This document shows positions 36,306-44,906 of a stretch of DNA of 64,000 bases, one piece after another (position 1 is the first letter of the stretch; every line of letters begins with the position of its first letter). This DNA is from Teredinibacter sp. KSP-S5-2. GTDB lineage: Bacteria > Pseudomonadota > Gammaproteobacteria > Pseudomonadales > Cellvibrionaceae. The notes below the pieces were generated by a model. The model was not told where the DNA came from and searched no databases. It was given only the letters and a program-made list of their open reading frames with translations. The translations under genes were made by a program, and so were the position numbers. Location: NCBI RefSeq assembly GCF_032773895.1, contig NZ_CP120416.1:2478001-2542000 (forward strand), in the 5' to 3' direction.

Positions 36306-37634
36306 TTAGCTGTTTGACACCTTCAGGTAACTGACGCTTTCCTCTGTTGGAAAATAGTCTTTTTCCTGTGGTATGGAATCCTCTTTAGCACAAACTTCTT
36401 TCACGGCCTGCTCTACGATATCAATGCCTCGCTTTAAGCTTGCGTCATTAATGGTTAGGGGACACAAGAACTTCACTACATGATCTTCGGCACCACTGGT
36501 TTCGATAATCAGGTTTTTCTTGAATGCACGCTTGGTAATCTGCCCAGCCAACTCACCATTAACGCAATTAATTCCCTGGAACATGCCTCGTCCACGGGTA
36601 GTAAAGTTGCCCTCGCCATACCTATCAACAATTTTATTAAGACGCTCAGAAATGTAATCCCCTTTACGCTTAATCTCTTTGGCAAAGGAGTCATCAGACC
36701 AATACTCATCTATCGCAGCTTTCGCCGTGATAAAGGCAAAGTTATTACCGCGGAAAGTACCGTTATGCTCACCCGGCTTCCATTGATCCAGTTCCGGTTT
36801 AAACAACACAACGGCAAACGGTAAACCATACCCCCCCAAAGACTTGGACAGCGTCACAATATCAGGGGAAATCCCAGCATCTTCAAAACTGAAATAGGTT
36901 CCGGTTCGACCACAACCCGCCTGAATATCGTCAACGATTAATAATACCTCGTGCTTCTTACACACTGCTTGTAAATCCCGTAGCCACTCAAAGGAAGCAG
37001 CATTAATACCACCCTCCCCCTGAACAGTCTCAACAAGTACAGCCGCAGGCTTATCAATACCACTACTGGAGTCAGATAGCACTTTATCCAGATAGACAGT
37101 GGTGTTTATTCCTTCGCCCAGATAACCGTCGTATGGCATGCGACTGGTTCCGTTCAAACTCACCCCCGCTGCCCCTCGGTGATGGGAATTACCGGTCGCA
37201 GCCAATGAACCAAGGCTTACACCGTGAAAACCGTTAGTAAATGAAACTACATTCTCTCGACCAGTTACATTACGCGCTAACTTTAATGCTGCCTCGACAG
37301 CATTTGTTCCCGTCGGCCCGGTAAACTGCATAACATACTCAAGATTTCTGGGCTTAAGAATTTTTTCATTAAATGCTTCTAAAAACTCACCCTTCGCTTT
37401 GGTATGCAAATCAAGGCCGTGAGTAATACCATCGCTTTGAACATATTCAAGCAGTTTCTCTTTAAATAAATCGTTATTGTGGCCGTAATTCAGTGTCCCG
37501 GCACCTGCCAGAAAATCCAGGTATTCATTACCTTCTTCGTCATATAGGAATTCACCTTTGGCTCGGTTAAACACTCTCGGAAAGGAGCGGGCATAACACT
37601 GAACTTCGGATTCGATTTCATCAAAAATTTTCAT
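36306..37634 (-). CDS. ectB: diaminobutyrate-2-oxoglutarate transaminase
   Basis: 442 residues from the ATG at 37634 ([12 protein letters not shown]; two codons upstream excluded). A class III aminotransferase: [56 protein letters not shown] and the PLP Lys in [15 protein letters not shown]. It makes L-2,4-diaminobutyrate from aspartate semialdehyde. It is 56 bp after ectA. Confidence 0.97.
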   Translation of the reverse strand: MKIFDEIESEVQCYARSFPRVFNRAKGEFLYDEEGNEYLDFLAGAGTLNYGHNNDLFKEKLLEYVQSDGITHGLDLHTKAKGEFLEAFNEKILKPRNLEYVMQFTGPTGTNAVEAALKLARNVTGRENVVSFTNGFHGVSLGSLAATGNSHHRGAAGVSLNGTSRMPYDGYLGEGINTTVYLDKVLSDSSSGIDKPAAVLVETVQGEGGINAASFEWLRDLQAVCKKHEVLLIVDDIQAGCGRTGTYFSFEDAGISPDIVTLSKSLGGYGLPFAVVLFKPELDQWKPGEHNGTFRGNNFAFITAKAAIDEYWSDDSFAKEIKRKGDYISERLNKIVDRYGEGNFTTRGRGMFQGINCVNGELAGQITKRAFKKNLIIETSGAEDHVVKFLCPLTINDASLKRGIDIVEQAVKEVCAKEDSIPQEKDYFPTEESVSYLKVSNS

Positions 37635-37690
37635 ATGCAATTCTCCTATTTCTCATGAGAGAGAAGTTAAAAATAAAAAAGTGGGGGAAA

Positions 37691-38185
37691 TCAGACTCGT
37701 CGAAAAGACGCTATTTCGATAAGAAATTCAGAATCGTGTGTACCACCGAAGTGCTTGTCACGATCAAACATTTCATATTCATTTAACGGTGCTTCAAGCT
37801 CTTTTGATAAGCGCTTAAATAAAGACCGCGATGGACCATTATCGGCAGTAATCGTTGTTTGGATCGTATCGACTTGCCGCGTTTCGGCACGATCCAAAAT
37901 GTGGAAAATCATGCTTTTGGCAAGCCCTCGACCTCTCGCCTCTTCGGCAACAGCAACTTGCCATACAAATAAAACATTGGGTTTTTCGGGAACAATATAG
38001 CCGGAAACAAAACCGACCATCTTGCCCTTCAGCTCGGCGGCTACAGAAGTTGCGGAAAAGTGGGTCGCTTGCAAAAGATTGCAATACATTGAATTGATAT
38101 CAAGCGGGGGACACTGTTTGACCAGGTCGTAAACCGATTTTCCATCACTTGGGGTCGGTTTTCTCAGAGCAATGCTCTCAGGCAT
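37691..38185 (-). CDS. ectA: diaminobutyrate acetyltransferase
   Basis: 164 residues, GNAT fold. It has KPTPSDGKSVYDLVKQCPPLDINSMY-type EctA N-terminus, VAVAEEARGRGLAKSMIF (acetyl-CoA loop) and TITADNGPSRSLFKRL. It acetylates the gamma amino group of diaminobutyrate. First gene of ectABC-ask; its upstream region is shared with the divergent cheW-ectR pair. Confidence 0.95.
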   Translation of the reverse strand: MPESIALRKPTPSDGKSVYDLVKQCPPLDINSMYCNLLQATHFSATSVAAELKGKMVGFVSGYIVPEKPNVLFVWQVAVAEEARGRGLAKSMIFHILDRAETRQVDTIQTTITADNGPSRSLFKRLSKELEAPLNEYEMFDRDKHFGGTHDSEFLIEIASFRRV

Positions 38186-38313
38186 AAATTCTATACCATA
38201 TATTTACATGTCATTTGTTTACTACTCTATATATTTTTTTATCAAAAATCAAGTTTGAGCATGTGCACACTGGCGTCAATTCACGCAAAACGCGGAATTA
38301 AGCAACAAACCCA

Positions 38314-38341
38314 TAGACAATTATATATTGTACTCTATAAT
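38314..38341 (+). promoter_or_regulatory. cheW-ectR promoter overlapped by an EctR-like operator
   Basis: TAGACA (38314-38319), 16-bp spacer and TATAAT (38336-38341) make a sigma70 promoter for cheW-ectR. Covering its -10 is TATATATT-GT-ACTCTATA (38322-38339), two 8-bp half-sites split by GT. It matches 15 of 18 positions of the methylotroph EctR1 site as I recall it (TATTTAGT-GT-ACTATATA), and AATTATA/TATAATT flank the same centre. A further half-site copy TACTCTATA is at 38223-38231, near the ectA start. Autoregulation by EctR is the natural reading. Confidence 0.7.
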
Positions 38342-38382
38342 TTTTATCTAGCCTTACCTCCATTAACGGAAAAATTATTTAG

Positions 38383-38829
38383 ATGAGTAATGAAATTACT
38401 GACACACAATGGATAAGCTTTCAATTGGGAGGCGAAACCTATTTATTACCCATCGACGATGTTAGAGAAGTCACGCCCTACTCTCCGCCGAACCCTGTTC
38501 CCGGAGCACCAACAGCAATAGAGGGTGTTTTGAATATTCGTGGAGAAGTGGTATCTATCTTGTCAGGGCAGCGAATCATGGGCCTGAAACAGCAACAGAG
38601 TAGCGAGAATGCCAAAATTATCATTCTTGAAAACACACTGGGGATTATTGGCCTCTGTGTCGACTCCATAGGCGAAATCGTCACGTTCGAGCCATCTCAA
38701 ATCGAAACCAATACCCATACATCAGATCAGAACCTGATTAAGGGTACTATCCATTTAAACGATCACCTGATGATTCTGTTCGACCTCAACGATTATTGCA
38801 GCAACCTTATTACCCACACTCAGAGCTAA
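38383..38829 (+). CDS. CheW-domain protein
   Basis: 148 residues, a single CheW domain: WISFQLGGETYLLPIDDVREVTPY, VPGAPTAIEGVLNIRGEVVSIL, IGLCVDSIGEIVTF. CheW couples receptors to the CheA kinase. No other chemotaxis gene is near. Its stop is two bases before the ectR ATG, so the two are co-translated. This placement inside the ectoine locus is unusual; it might link osmoadaptation to a sensory array or serve another pathway. Confidence 0.9.
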   Translation: MSNEITDTQWISFQLGGETYLLPIDDVREVTPYSPPNPVPGAPTAIEGVLNIRGEVVSILSGQRIMGLKQQQSSENAKIIILENTLGIIGLCVDSIGEIVTFEPSQIETNTHTSDQNLIKGTIHLNDHLMILFDLNDYCSNLITHTQS

Positions 38830-38831
38830 CT

Positions 38832-39422
38832 ATGAGTACCCAGGCCGGATATAATGTAGACTCTATTTTCACAGAGCTTGGAGCCTACACATTGGAACGA
38901 ATTGACGAAGTCTTAGTCTCTCTTCGAAGAGTGATACGAGCGACGGACTTACACTCAAAGCATCTCGCCAAAACGACAGGACTGACCGCGCCCCAGATAT
39001 TGGTACTACAAGCTGTGCGCGACCTTTCCCGAACAACAATTGGACTCGTTGCCAACGAGGTCAGCTTAAGCCAAGCGACTGTAACCACCATCATTGACCG
39101 CCTAGAGAAAAAAGAGTTGGTATATCGTGAACGCTCAAAAGAAGACAAACGTAAAGTTCACGTCTACCTCACAGATAGCGCATACGAAATACTGAAAACA
39201 GCCCCGATCCCCTTACAAGATCATTTCGCCAGGCAATTTAACGACCTGCAAGACTGGGAAAAGACAATGATTATCTCTGCCCTGCAGAGAGTGGCGCAAA
39301 TGATGGATGCGCAACATATTGACGCATCACCGGTACTGGATGTTGGCACTTTGGACAGGCAGGACACCACTCTTGATGGCCCAATTGAGTATGGTGACAC
39401 CCTAAAATATAAGAAAGAATAG
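38832..39422 (+). CDS. ectR: MarR-family regulator of ectoine genes (EctR1-like)
   Basis: 196 residues from the ATG at 38832, two bases after the cheW stop. A winged helix with HLAKTTGLTAPQILVLQAVR, EVSLSQATVTTIIDRLEKKE (recognition helix) and YRERSKEDKRKVHVYLT (wing). The length and N-terminal ERIDEVLVSLRRVIRATDLHSK are like EctR1 of methylotrophs, which represses ectABC-ask. The gene is divergent from ectA and an EctR-like operator lies on its own promoter, fitting that role. It is normally next to ectA; here cheW intervenes. Confidence 0.85.
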   Translation: MSTQAGYNVDSIFTELGAYTLERIDEVLVSLRRVIRATDLHSKHLAKTTGLTAPQILVLQAVRDLSRTTIGLVANEVSLSQATVTTIIDRLEKKELVYRERSKEDKRKVHVYLTDSAYEILKTAPIPLQDHFARQFNDLQDWEKTMIISALQRVAQMMDAQHIDASPVLDVGTLDRQDTTLDGPIEYGDTLKYKKE

Positions 39423-39429
39423 ATAAGCA

Positions 39430-39450
39430 GCCGCCCCACAAAGGGACGGC
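39430..39450. terminator. weak hairpin between ectR and phaP
   Basis: GCCGCCCC (39430-39437) with GGGACGGC (39443-39450) forms an imperfect stem between the convergent genes. No clear T-tract on either strand; role uncertain. Confidence 0.35.
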
Positions 39451-39463
39451 CGTAAAAGGGTAT

Positions 39464-39814
39464 TTAGCTAGCTTTGTTAGTAGGCTTTTTAGCTGGAGCC
39501 GCCCCATCAGCAGCACCTTTAATCACGTCAGCTACGCTCTCCTGAGTCCGAGCCATGACCTCATAAGCGTCAGTTGATGCCGTGACCACTTTATCTTGTA
39601 CCTTTTCCCAATAACTCTTTTGGGCTTGATAAACACCAGTAAAATCTTTCTGTGCACTCAACTCTTTTGCGAACAACAGACCGTCATTCACCATATCATT
39701 GAAAAAGCTCTTCTGTTTTTCCGCCACCTCTTCAAACACTTTCGTATTTAAGGCAACGAGCTCATTTACCGGTTTAAACGCATTCTGTGACTGCTCAATG
39801 AACTTATCAAACAT
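39464..39814 (-). CDS. phaP: phasin
   Basis: 116 residues from the ATG at 39814 (GGAGGTGG precedes it). A helical amphipathic phasin: MFDKFIEQSQNAFKPVNELV, KQKSFFNDMVNDGLLFAKEL and YQAQKSYWEKVQDK, with a C-terminal Ala/Lys tail (AAPAKKPTNKAS). Phasins coat PHA granules and limit their size. The promoter carries two PhaR-type sites (39835-39910). Confidence 0.85.
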   Translation of the reverse strand: MFDKFIEQSQNAFKPVNELVALNTKVFEEVAEKQKSFFNDMVNDGLLFAKELSAQKDFTGVYQAQKSYWEKVQDKVVTASTDAYEVMARTQESVADVIKGAADGAAPAKKPTNKAS

Positions 39815-39834
39815 AATCCACCTCCAAAATAAAA

Positions 39835-39910
39835 TGCTGCACCGCAAAACTTAATAAAAGTGTATGCCCTGAAATGCTTACGGTCAACAACAAATTGCTG
39901 CAACGCAAAA
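39835..39910 (-). promoter_or_regulatory. phaP promoter flanked by two PhaR-type operators
   Basis: Minus strand: TTGACC (39882-39887), 17-bp spacer, TACACT (39859-39864). Flanking it are TGCTGCACCGCAAAA (39835-39849) and TGCTGCAACGCAAAA (39896-39910), written as on the plus strand, 14 of 15 bases alike. Both contain CTGC-N3-GCA, close to the CTGC-N3-GCAG site I recall for PhaR. One site lies over the start of the transcript, the other upstream of -35. This fits classical PhaR repression of phaP released by granules. Confidence 0.75.
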
Positions 39911-39954
39911 GAAACGATAGATTAATTAGATATATTAGCGGGAGCGAAAATAAC

Positions 39955-40338
39955 TTAGCCTTTTTCCATCCCGGTCGCTCGCTTATAGGCCTTAAGCTTA
40001 AGCTTCAAATGACTGACCTCTAAAGGTTTAATCGCATCAGCCAACTTAAAGCACTCATATGACGACTGATAGTGCTCCTCCTGATAATACTCTAGCGCCT
40101 GAGCAATAAGCAGTCGCCTCTCCTCCATCTTGCCCTCCTCTGACACACCAGCAGGAAAGAGAAACTCCAACAGCCAAAAGAAAACAAAGAACCCAACCCC
40201 GAATATAAGCGCAATTTCGTTCTGATCAACCAACCAAACCACGATCCCCAGGAATAATGAAAGGGCTCTAAACCATACAAATCTGGGGTTGTTCGCAAAG
40301 CGGGATTTAGACTTAGAGCGAAACCACTGAAAAATCAC
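39955..40338 (-). CDS. small membrane protein in the PHA cluster, unknown
   Basis: 127 residues from a GTG start. Two membrane segments (about 24-60, VWFRALSLFLGIVVWLV and ALIFGVGFFVFFWLLEFLF) precede a soluble helical tail with TPR-like spacing (EERRLLIAQALEYYQEEHYQSSYECFKLA). No family recognised. It lies 49 bp after phaR and before phaP, so it may be expressed with the PHA genes. Confidence 0.5.
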   Translation of the reverse strand: MIFQWFRSKSKSRFANNPRFVWFRALSLFLGIVVWLVDQNEIALIFGVGFFVFFWLLEFLFPAGVSEEGKMEERRLLIAQALEYYQEEHYQSSYECFKLADAIKPLEVSHLKLKLKAYKRATGMEKG

Positions 40339-40387
40339 TCAAACGATCCATTTAGTACTTAGTTACCTAAATACAATAGACGAGTTA

Positions 40388-40882
40388 CTAGTGCTTTTCC
40401 GCAGAATCTTGGTCTTCTTTTGAATTGGATGAAGGATTAGAAGAACTGGCAAAAGGGTTTTGCCCGCCAGACGCAAAGCTCTTCCACATGGACATATTTT
40501 GCTCGATGAACTGATTAAAAACCCCCACAGGAGAGGACTGCATCAAGTCGCTCATCATTCCCTGAATCGAGTTTTGCTGTTCCATAAAAGCTGCGATGCT
40601 CTGCTCAAGATACTGACGCATAAACACCTGCATATCGCTACCATAAAAACGAATGAGCTGTTTTAGCACTGTTTGTGTTAACAATGCTTGCTGATCATTA
40701 CTCTCTTGCTCACTAATGATCTGCAATAAAATACTTTTGGTTAAGTCATCACCCGACTTAGAGTCAACAACCACAAATTCCTGATGCCCCATAACCATTT
40801 CTTTTATGGATTCCAAATTTATGTACTGACTCTTAGAGGTATCGTAAAGTCGTCGATTTGGGTATTTTTTTATTGTAATCAC
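40388..40882 (-). CDS. phaR: polyhydroxyalkanoate synthesis repressor PhaR
   Basis: 164 residues from a GTG at 40882 (AGAGAAAG ahead; 21 upstream codons do not fit the family). The DNA-binding domain shows IKKYPNRRLYDTSKSQYINL and MVMGHQEFVVVDSKSGDDLT; the C-terminal domain (YLEQSIAAFMEQQNSIQGMM, FNQFIEQNMSMW) resembles phasins and senses granules. It should repress phaP through the two sites upstream of that gene. It follows phaC by 87 bp. Confidence 0.92.
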   Translation of the reverse strand: MITIKKYPNRRLYDTSKSQYINLESIKEMVMGHQEFVVVDSKSGDDLTKSILLQIISEQESNDQQALLTQTVLKQLIRFYGSDMQVFMRQYLEQSIAAFMEQQNSIQGMMSDLMQSSPVGVFNQFIEQNMSMWKSFASGGQNPFASSSNPSSNSKEDQDSAEKH

Positions 40883-40969
40883 AAGCTTTCTCTGGTTATT
40901 TATTACTTTAATGAACAACAATGAACAGCCTATTCCATTACGCAACTCAAGCCCGAGTATATAAGTATG

Positions 40970-42748
40970 CTAAAACCTTTCCAAGCGAACTTTTACATAA
41001 GTCCCTGGTGCCGGCTCGATTATATCCGTTATTTTTACCATAGCATCTGCCCGGTCTTTTTTCTCACCGGATTTTTTGGATAACCATTTACCCCAATCTT
41101 TCCACCAGGATTCTTTGTGATACTTCGCATGCTCAAACCAAACGGTGCCCTGCTCTTCTATTTGAGCATTCGACCAATGACCGTACTTGCCTTTCTCAGG
41201 TGGGTTAACTACCCCTGCAACATGGCCCGATTCCGTAAGCACAAAACGTTTTCGCCCACCCAATAGTTGGCAACTTTTGTACGCAGCTGTCCATAAAACG
41301 ATATGATCTGACACCGCAGCCAGATGATAGCTTGGTAAAGTAATATCAGCTACCGACACTGCCTGCCCCAACACATTGACACGATCTCCGCCAGCCATTC
41401 GATTAGCAATATAAAAATCCTTTAGATATTCCAGGTATGCTTTACCGGGGATATTGGTCGAATCCCCATTCCAATACAAAATATCGAAAGGCACTGGGTC
41501 TGCACCTTTCAAATAGTTATCGATAAAATAAGCCCAAAACAGATTGTTTTCCCTAAGCAGACTAAAACTTAACGCCAGTATGCGACCATCCATATATCCT
41601 TTTTGTTTAATGCTTTGCTCAACCACAGGCAACATACTTTGAGACAGAAAGTTACCTACTTCACCTGGTTCGCAAAAATCAAAAAGTGTCGTAATAAAAG
41701 TCAGCGAATGAATACGTTTATCACTAATTTTTTCTAAATACGCCTGAGCCAAACCCAGTAAAGTACCACCAACGCAGTACCCGGCAGTGTTAATTGAGGA
41801 TTCCCCTGTATCCTCACACACTTTGTCTAATGCCGCCAACACACCCTGTTTTACATATTCATCAAAAGGCATATCGGCATAGGTTTGGTCTGGATTTACC
41901 CATGAAATCATATAGACCGAATATCCCTGCTCTAATAACCAGCTCACCAAAGATTTCTTTTGGTTTAAATCCAGAATATAAAACTTATTGATAAACGGCG
42001 GAATGATAAGTAAGGGTCTTTGATATACCGAATCGACTTTGGTTTGATAGCGAATCAGTTGAATAAGGCGATTCTGGAAAATCACATCGCCTGGTGTTGC
42101 AGCCAAATCTCTCCCCAACTCAAAGGCATCAACAGAAACCTGACTGATTTTAAAGGCTTCGTTCGGACTATTTTCCAAATCCCGCAAAAAGTTATTCATT
42201 CCCTTCGCCAGATTCTCCCCTTCTGTTGCCAATATTTCCCGACAGACTTCCGGGTTGGTGAAAGCATAGTTAGATGGAGAAACAGAATTGATAAATTGAC
42301 GCGTAAAGAATTTTACCTGTTGTTCAACATGCTTATCCTCAAACTCAAGGGACGCAACCAGCTCCTGCATGTACTCAGCATTAATTAAATAAGCCTGCTT
42401 AACATAATTAAAAACGGGGTTACCTTGCCAGTCTTTGTCTTGAAATCGAGTATCCGATTTATCCGGGTCAATGACCGATTCAAACTCTTCTCCCATAAAT
42501 GCACGGCTGGCACTCTGCCATAACCGCTGCTGTTTCTCCAAAAATCGCATTTGCTGCTGCACAAGAAGTTCAGGATTGATACGAATAGAGGAGGATGAGT
42601 TGTTTGAGGAAGACAAACTCTCATCAAGCAAGTCGGAACCCAACTGCTGCTTGAGAATTCTTTTGGTGACCTCTTGAAGAACATCGTTAAACTGTTTAGA
42701 AAAATCATCTAAATACCGAGCCACTTCGGCAAGTTCTTGAGGTGTCAT
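40970..42748 (-). CDS. phaC: class I polyhydroxyalkanoate synthase
   Basis: 592 residues. The lipase-like box is GYCVGG with the nucleophilic Cys (about residue 317), a catalytic Asp follows in the region DHIVLWTAAYK, and the His is in GHVAGVVNPP. PLLIIPPFINKFYILDL and WVNPDQTYADMPFDEYV are typical class I stretches. A Ser-rich insert lies near the N-terminus (SSSNNSSSS). It polymerises (R)-3-hydroxyacyl-CoA. It is preceded by bdhA (21 bp), an arrangement for making and using 3-hydroxybutyrate. Confidence 0.95.
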   Translation of the reverse strand: MTPQELAEVARYLDDFSKQFNDVLQEVTKRILKQQLGSDLLDESLSSSNNSSSSIRINPELLVQQQMRFLEKQQRLWQSASRAFMGEEFESVIDPDKSDTRFQDKDWQGNPVFNYVKQAYLINAEYMQELVASLEFEDKHVEQQVKFFTRQFINSVSPSNYAFTNPEVCREILATEGENLAKGMNNFLRDLENSPNEAFKISQVSVDAFELGRDLAATPGDVIFQNRLIQLIRYQTKVDSVYQRPLLIIPPFINKFYILDLNQKKSLVSWLLEQGYSVYMISWVNPDQTYADMPFDEYVKQGVLAALDKVCEDTGESSINTAGYCVGGTLLGLAQAYLEKISDKRIHSLTFITTLFDFCEPGEVGNFLSQSMLPVVEQSIKQKGYMDGRILALSFSLLRENNLFWAYFIDNYLKGADPVPFDILYWNGDSTNIPGKAYLEYLKDFYIANRMAGGDRVNVLGQAVSVADITLPSYHLAAVSDHIVLWTAAYKSCQLLGGRKRFVLTESGHVAGVVNPPEKGKYGHWSNAQIEEQGTVWFEHAKYHKESWWKDWGKWLSKKSGEKKDRADAMVKITDIIEPAPGTYVKVRLERF

Positions 42749-42769
42749 AAGGTCACCAATGACGACGGT

Positions 42770-43549
42770 TTATTTTATGGTCCACCCTCCATCGACCACC
42801 AGCGATTGTCCTGTCATATTTTTCGCTGCCGGAGAGATAAGAAAGTCAACTAATCCAGCCAATTCCTCCGTTTCAATAAACGCTTTTTTCGGCATTGGCT
42901 CTAACATAATTGTATCAATAACTTCCCGTTCTGAAATACCGTGTTGCTGAGCCTGACTCGCTATCTGGTTATCCACCAAAGGTGTTTTAACGTAGGACGG
43001 GCAAATGGTGTTAATGGTAATGTCCTGATTCGCCGTTTCCAAAGCAATTACCTTGGAAAAACCTAAAATACCGTGCTTGGCGGCTACATAGGCGCTTTTG
43101 TATGGCGAAGCAACCATAGAGTGGATGGAGCCAATATTAATAATTCGACCAAAACCTCTTGCCTTCATATTAGGAAGAACTGATCTAGTGAGCATGGCCG
43201 GCCCCACTAACAATATGTCATTTAATCTGCGCCACATTCTTGGAGGAAAATCTTCCAGTTTGGCGACATGCTGAATCCCGGCATTATTGATGAGCACATC
43301 AATATTAGGAAATTTGCCGGAAACTTGATCTATCGCCTGCTGGGAGCTGACGTCGAGTTCATAAGCTTGGGCTGAGTAGCCTGCATCAACCAGATCACCT
43401 GTGGCATCCTCCGCAGCAATGATATTGACATCCGCCAAAATGACGTGGTGCCCTGCTTTGGCAAGAGACTTTGCTACAGCTGCGCCAATACCGCTGGCGG
43501 CCCCTGTAACCAGGACTGTTAACTGATTTGTATGCGATTTCGCTTCCAT
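42770..43549 (-). CDS. bdhA: 3-hydroxybutyrate dehydrogenase
   Basis: 259 residues, an SDR with TGAASGIGAAV, NNAG, IGSIHSM and YVAAKHGILGFSK. The C-terminal part matches D-beta-hydroxybutyrate dehydrogenases, which use NAD to interconvert 3-hydroxybutyrate and acetoacetate. ADVNIIAAEDA after the second strand has the acidic residue that favours NAD. First gene of bdhA-phaC-phaR. Confidence 0.85.
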   Translation of the reverse strand: MEAKSHTNQLTVLVTGAASGIGAAVAKSLAKAGHHVILADVNIIAAEDATGDLVDAGYSAQAYELDVSSQQAIDQVSGKFPNIDVLINNAGIQHVAKLEDFPPRMWRRLNDILLVGPAMLTRSVLPNMKARGFGRIINIGSIHSMVASPYKSAYVAAKHGILGFSKVIALETANQDITINTICPSYVKTPLVDNQIASQAQQHGISEREVIDTIMLEPMPKKAFIETEELAGLVDFLISPAAKNMTGQSLVVDGGWTIK

Positions 43550-43680
43550 AAATAACCCCTGCTAAACTTCGCTTGGTGCCGAATGGATGAGGCGGCTATC
43601 CTAATACAGGTTTTTTGTGACTTCCTGCGTCTGTATCAAGAATAGCTTTGAAATCGCATCAGAGTAAAAAACAATCACAT

Positions 43681-44898
43681 CTAAAAATAACGTCGAACTT
43701 CGAGTTGAAGATAGTCATCTTCGCGCAAATCATATTCCATTGTCCCGTTTTCAATGTGATTAAAAAAACGGGCTTCCAGTTCAACTCGCCAGTTGTCGGT
43801 AAAACGTTTACTGGTTTCAAAAGAAACAAATTGATTGGAATCGTCTAGATCTTGCGAGAATATGGCAAGAAACTCTGTTGCATCAACATCGTTAAAAGCC
43901 AACCTGGCACCAAGAGCAATATCATTTTGTCCACTACGTTTTCTCACACCGATTCTATCGTCAAACTGATACTCAGCAATTACCCCCAAATCCATATTGG
44001 TGTCGCCAAGCGTAAAAAAAGTATATTCAATTCCACCAACCAAAGCGGTATTACGACCATACTCTTCTTCGTGGACAGAGATCGCTTCCAGTTTTAGTAG
44101 CCAGGCATTAATTGTTGCCTGGACATCCAAACCGGTTTGCTCAATTTGTTGATAATGCGGCATTAAGCCAACAAAAACTCCATCAACCACATGGGGTAGC
44201 AATAATGGGTCACGGTTTGTGCCAGAAAAATGGCTGATACCGATATCCCAAATATCAACATAGGTACTCCAACGTAACGCAAGGTCGACATGATGTTCCT
44301 CTTTATCCGACTGATAGACTGCGTCATCCAGAATCGGTACTCCTGCTCGCAACCGAGCAGATTCCGAAGGGAATGTTTTTTCTCGAAAGTATGGCAGCAC
44401 AAAGACATCGATAGTTCCCCAGTCGCGAATAAATTGGGCTTCCAACATTGGTTGCCCAAGCTTATCTTCGCCATCTATATTTTCAACCAGATCATCCTGA
44501 TTAATTACGTCCACTAAATGAATGGACTCCGTGACTCCCCAAAAAATTTTCCTTACACCAAGGAACAATTCAGCACCGGATAAATCAGCCCACCAGTAAG
44601 CCTCCCGTGCATCCAGATGCGTTCTATTGTCATCAGCACTATCTACTCGACCAAAGCCAGATACAACAACACGTTGGCCACCTTCTCCGAGATCCTTATA
44701 GTATTCAAAATAACCCGACAATGAGGCACTGTGTTCATCCTGCTCGAGCCAAAGAGGTTCGTTAAAAAAATAACGTGCCTCCAGGCCAAGATATGCACTA
44801 AAATCATTGGCATAAACAACTTGTGCAACAAAGTAAAAACTCATACTTCCCAGAAACTGGAGAGCTTTAAAACAATTTCGCATAAAGAAGTATCCCAT
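43681..44898 (-). CDS. outer-membrane beta-barrel protein of the MMPL/LolA-like operon
   Basis: 405 residues. A signal peptide (NCFKALQFLGSMSFYFVAQVVYA) precedes about 370 residues of alternating amphipathic strands ending in LEVRRYF, an aromatic C-terminus typical of barrels. Between them lie DUF1302-like features (GLEARYFFNEP, WWADLSGAELFLGVRKIFWG). The start is uncertain: ATG at 44898 lies only two bases after AGGAG; the ATG at 44883 is too far from it. It is eight bases downstream of the LolA-like gene, so the pair is one transcript. Probably an outer-membrane route for the RND system. Confidence 0.65.
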   Translation of the reverse strand: MGYFFMRNCFKALQFLGSMSFYFVAQVVYANDFSAYLGLEARYFFNEPLWLEQDEHSASLSGYFEYYKDLGEGGQRVVVSGFGRVDSADDNRTHLDAREAYWWADLSGAELFLGVRKIFWGVTESIHLVDVINQDDLVENIDGEDKLGQPMLEAQFIRDWGTIDVFVLPYFREKTFPSESARLRAGVPILDDAVYQSDKEEHHVDLALRWSTYVDIWDIGISHFSGTNRDPLLLPHVVDGVFVGLMPHYQQIEQTGLDVQATINAWLLKLEAISVHEEEYGRNTALVGGIEYTFFTLGDTNMDLGVIAEYQFDDRIGVRKRSGQNDIALGARLAFNDVDATEFLAIFSQDLDDSNQFVSFETSKRFTDNWRVELEARFFNHIENGTMEYDLREDDYLQLEVRRYF

Positions 44899-44906
44899 CT
44901 CTCCTC

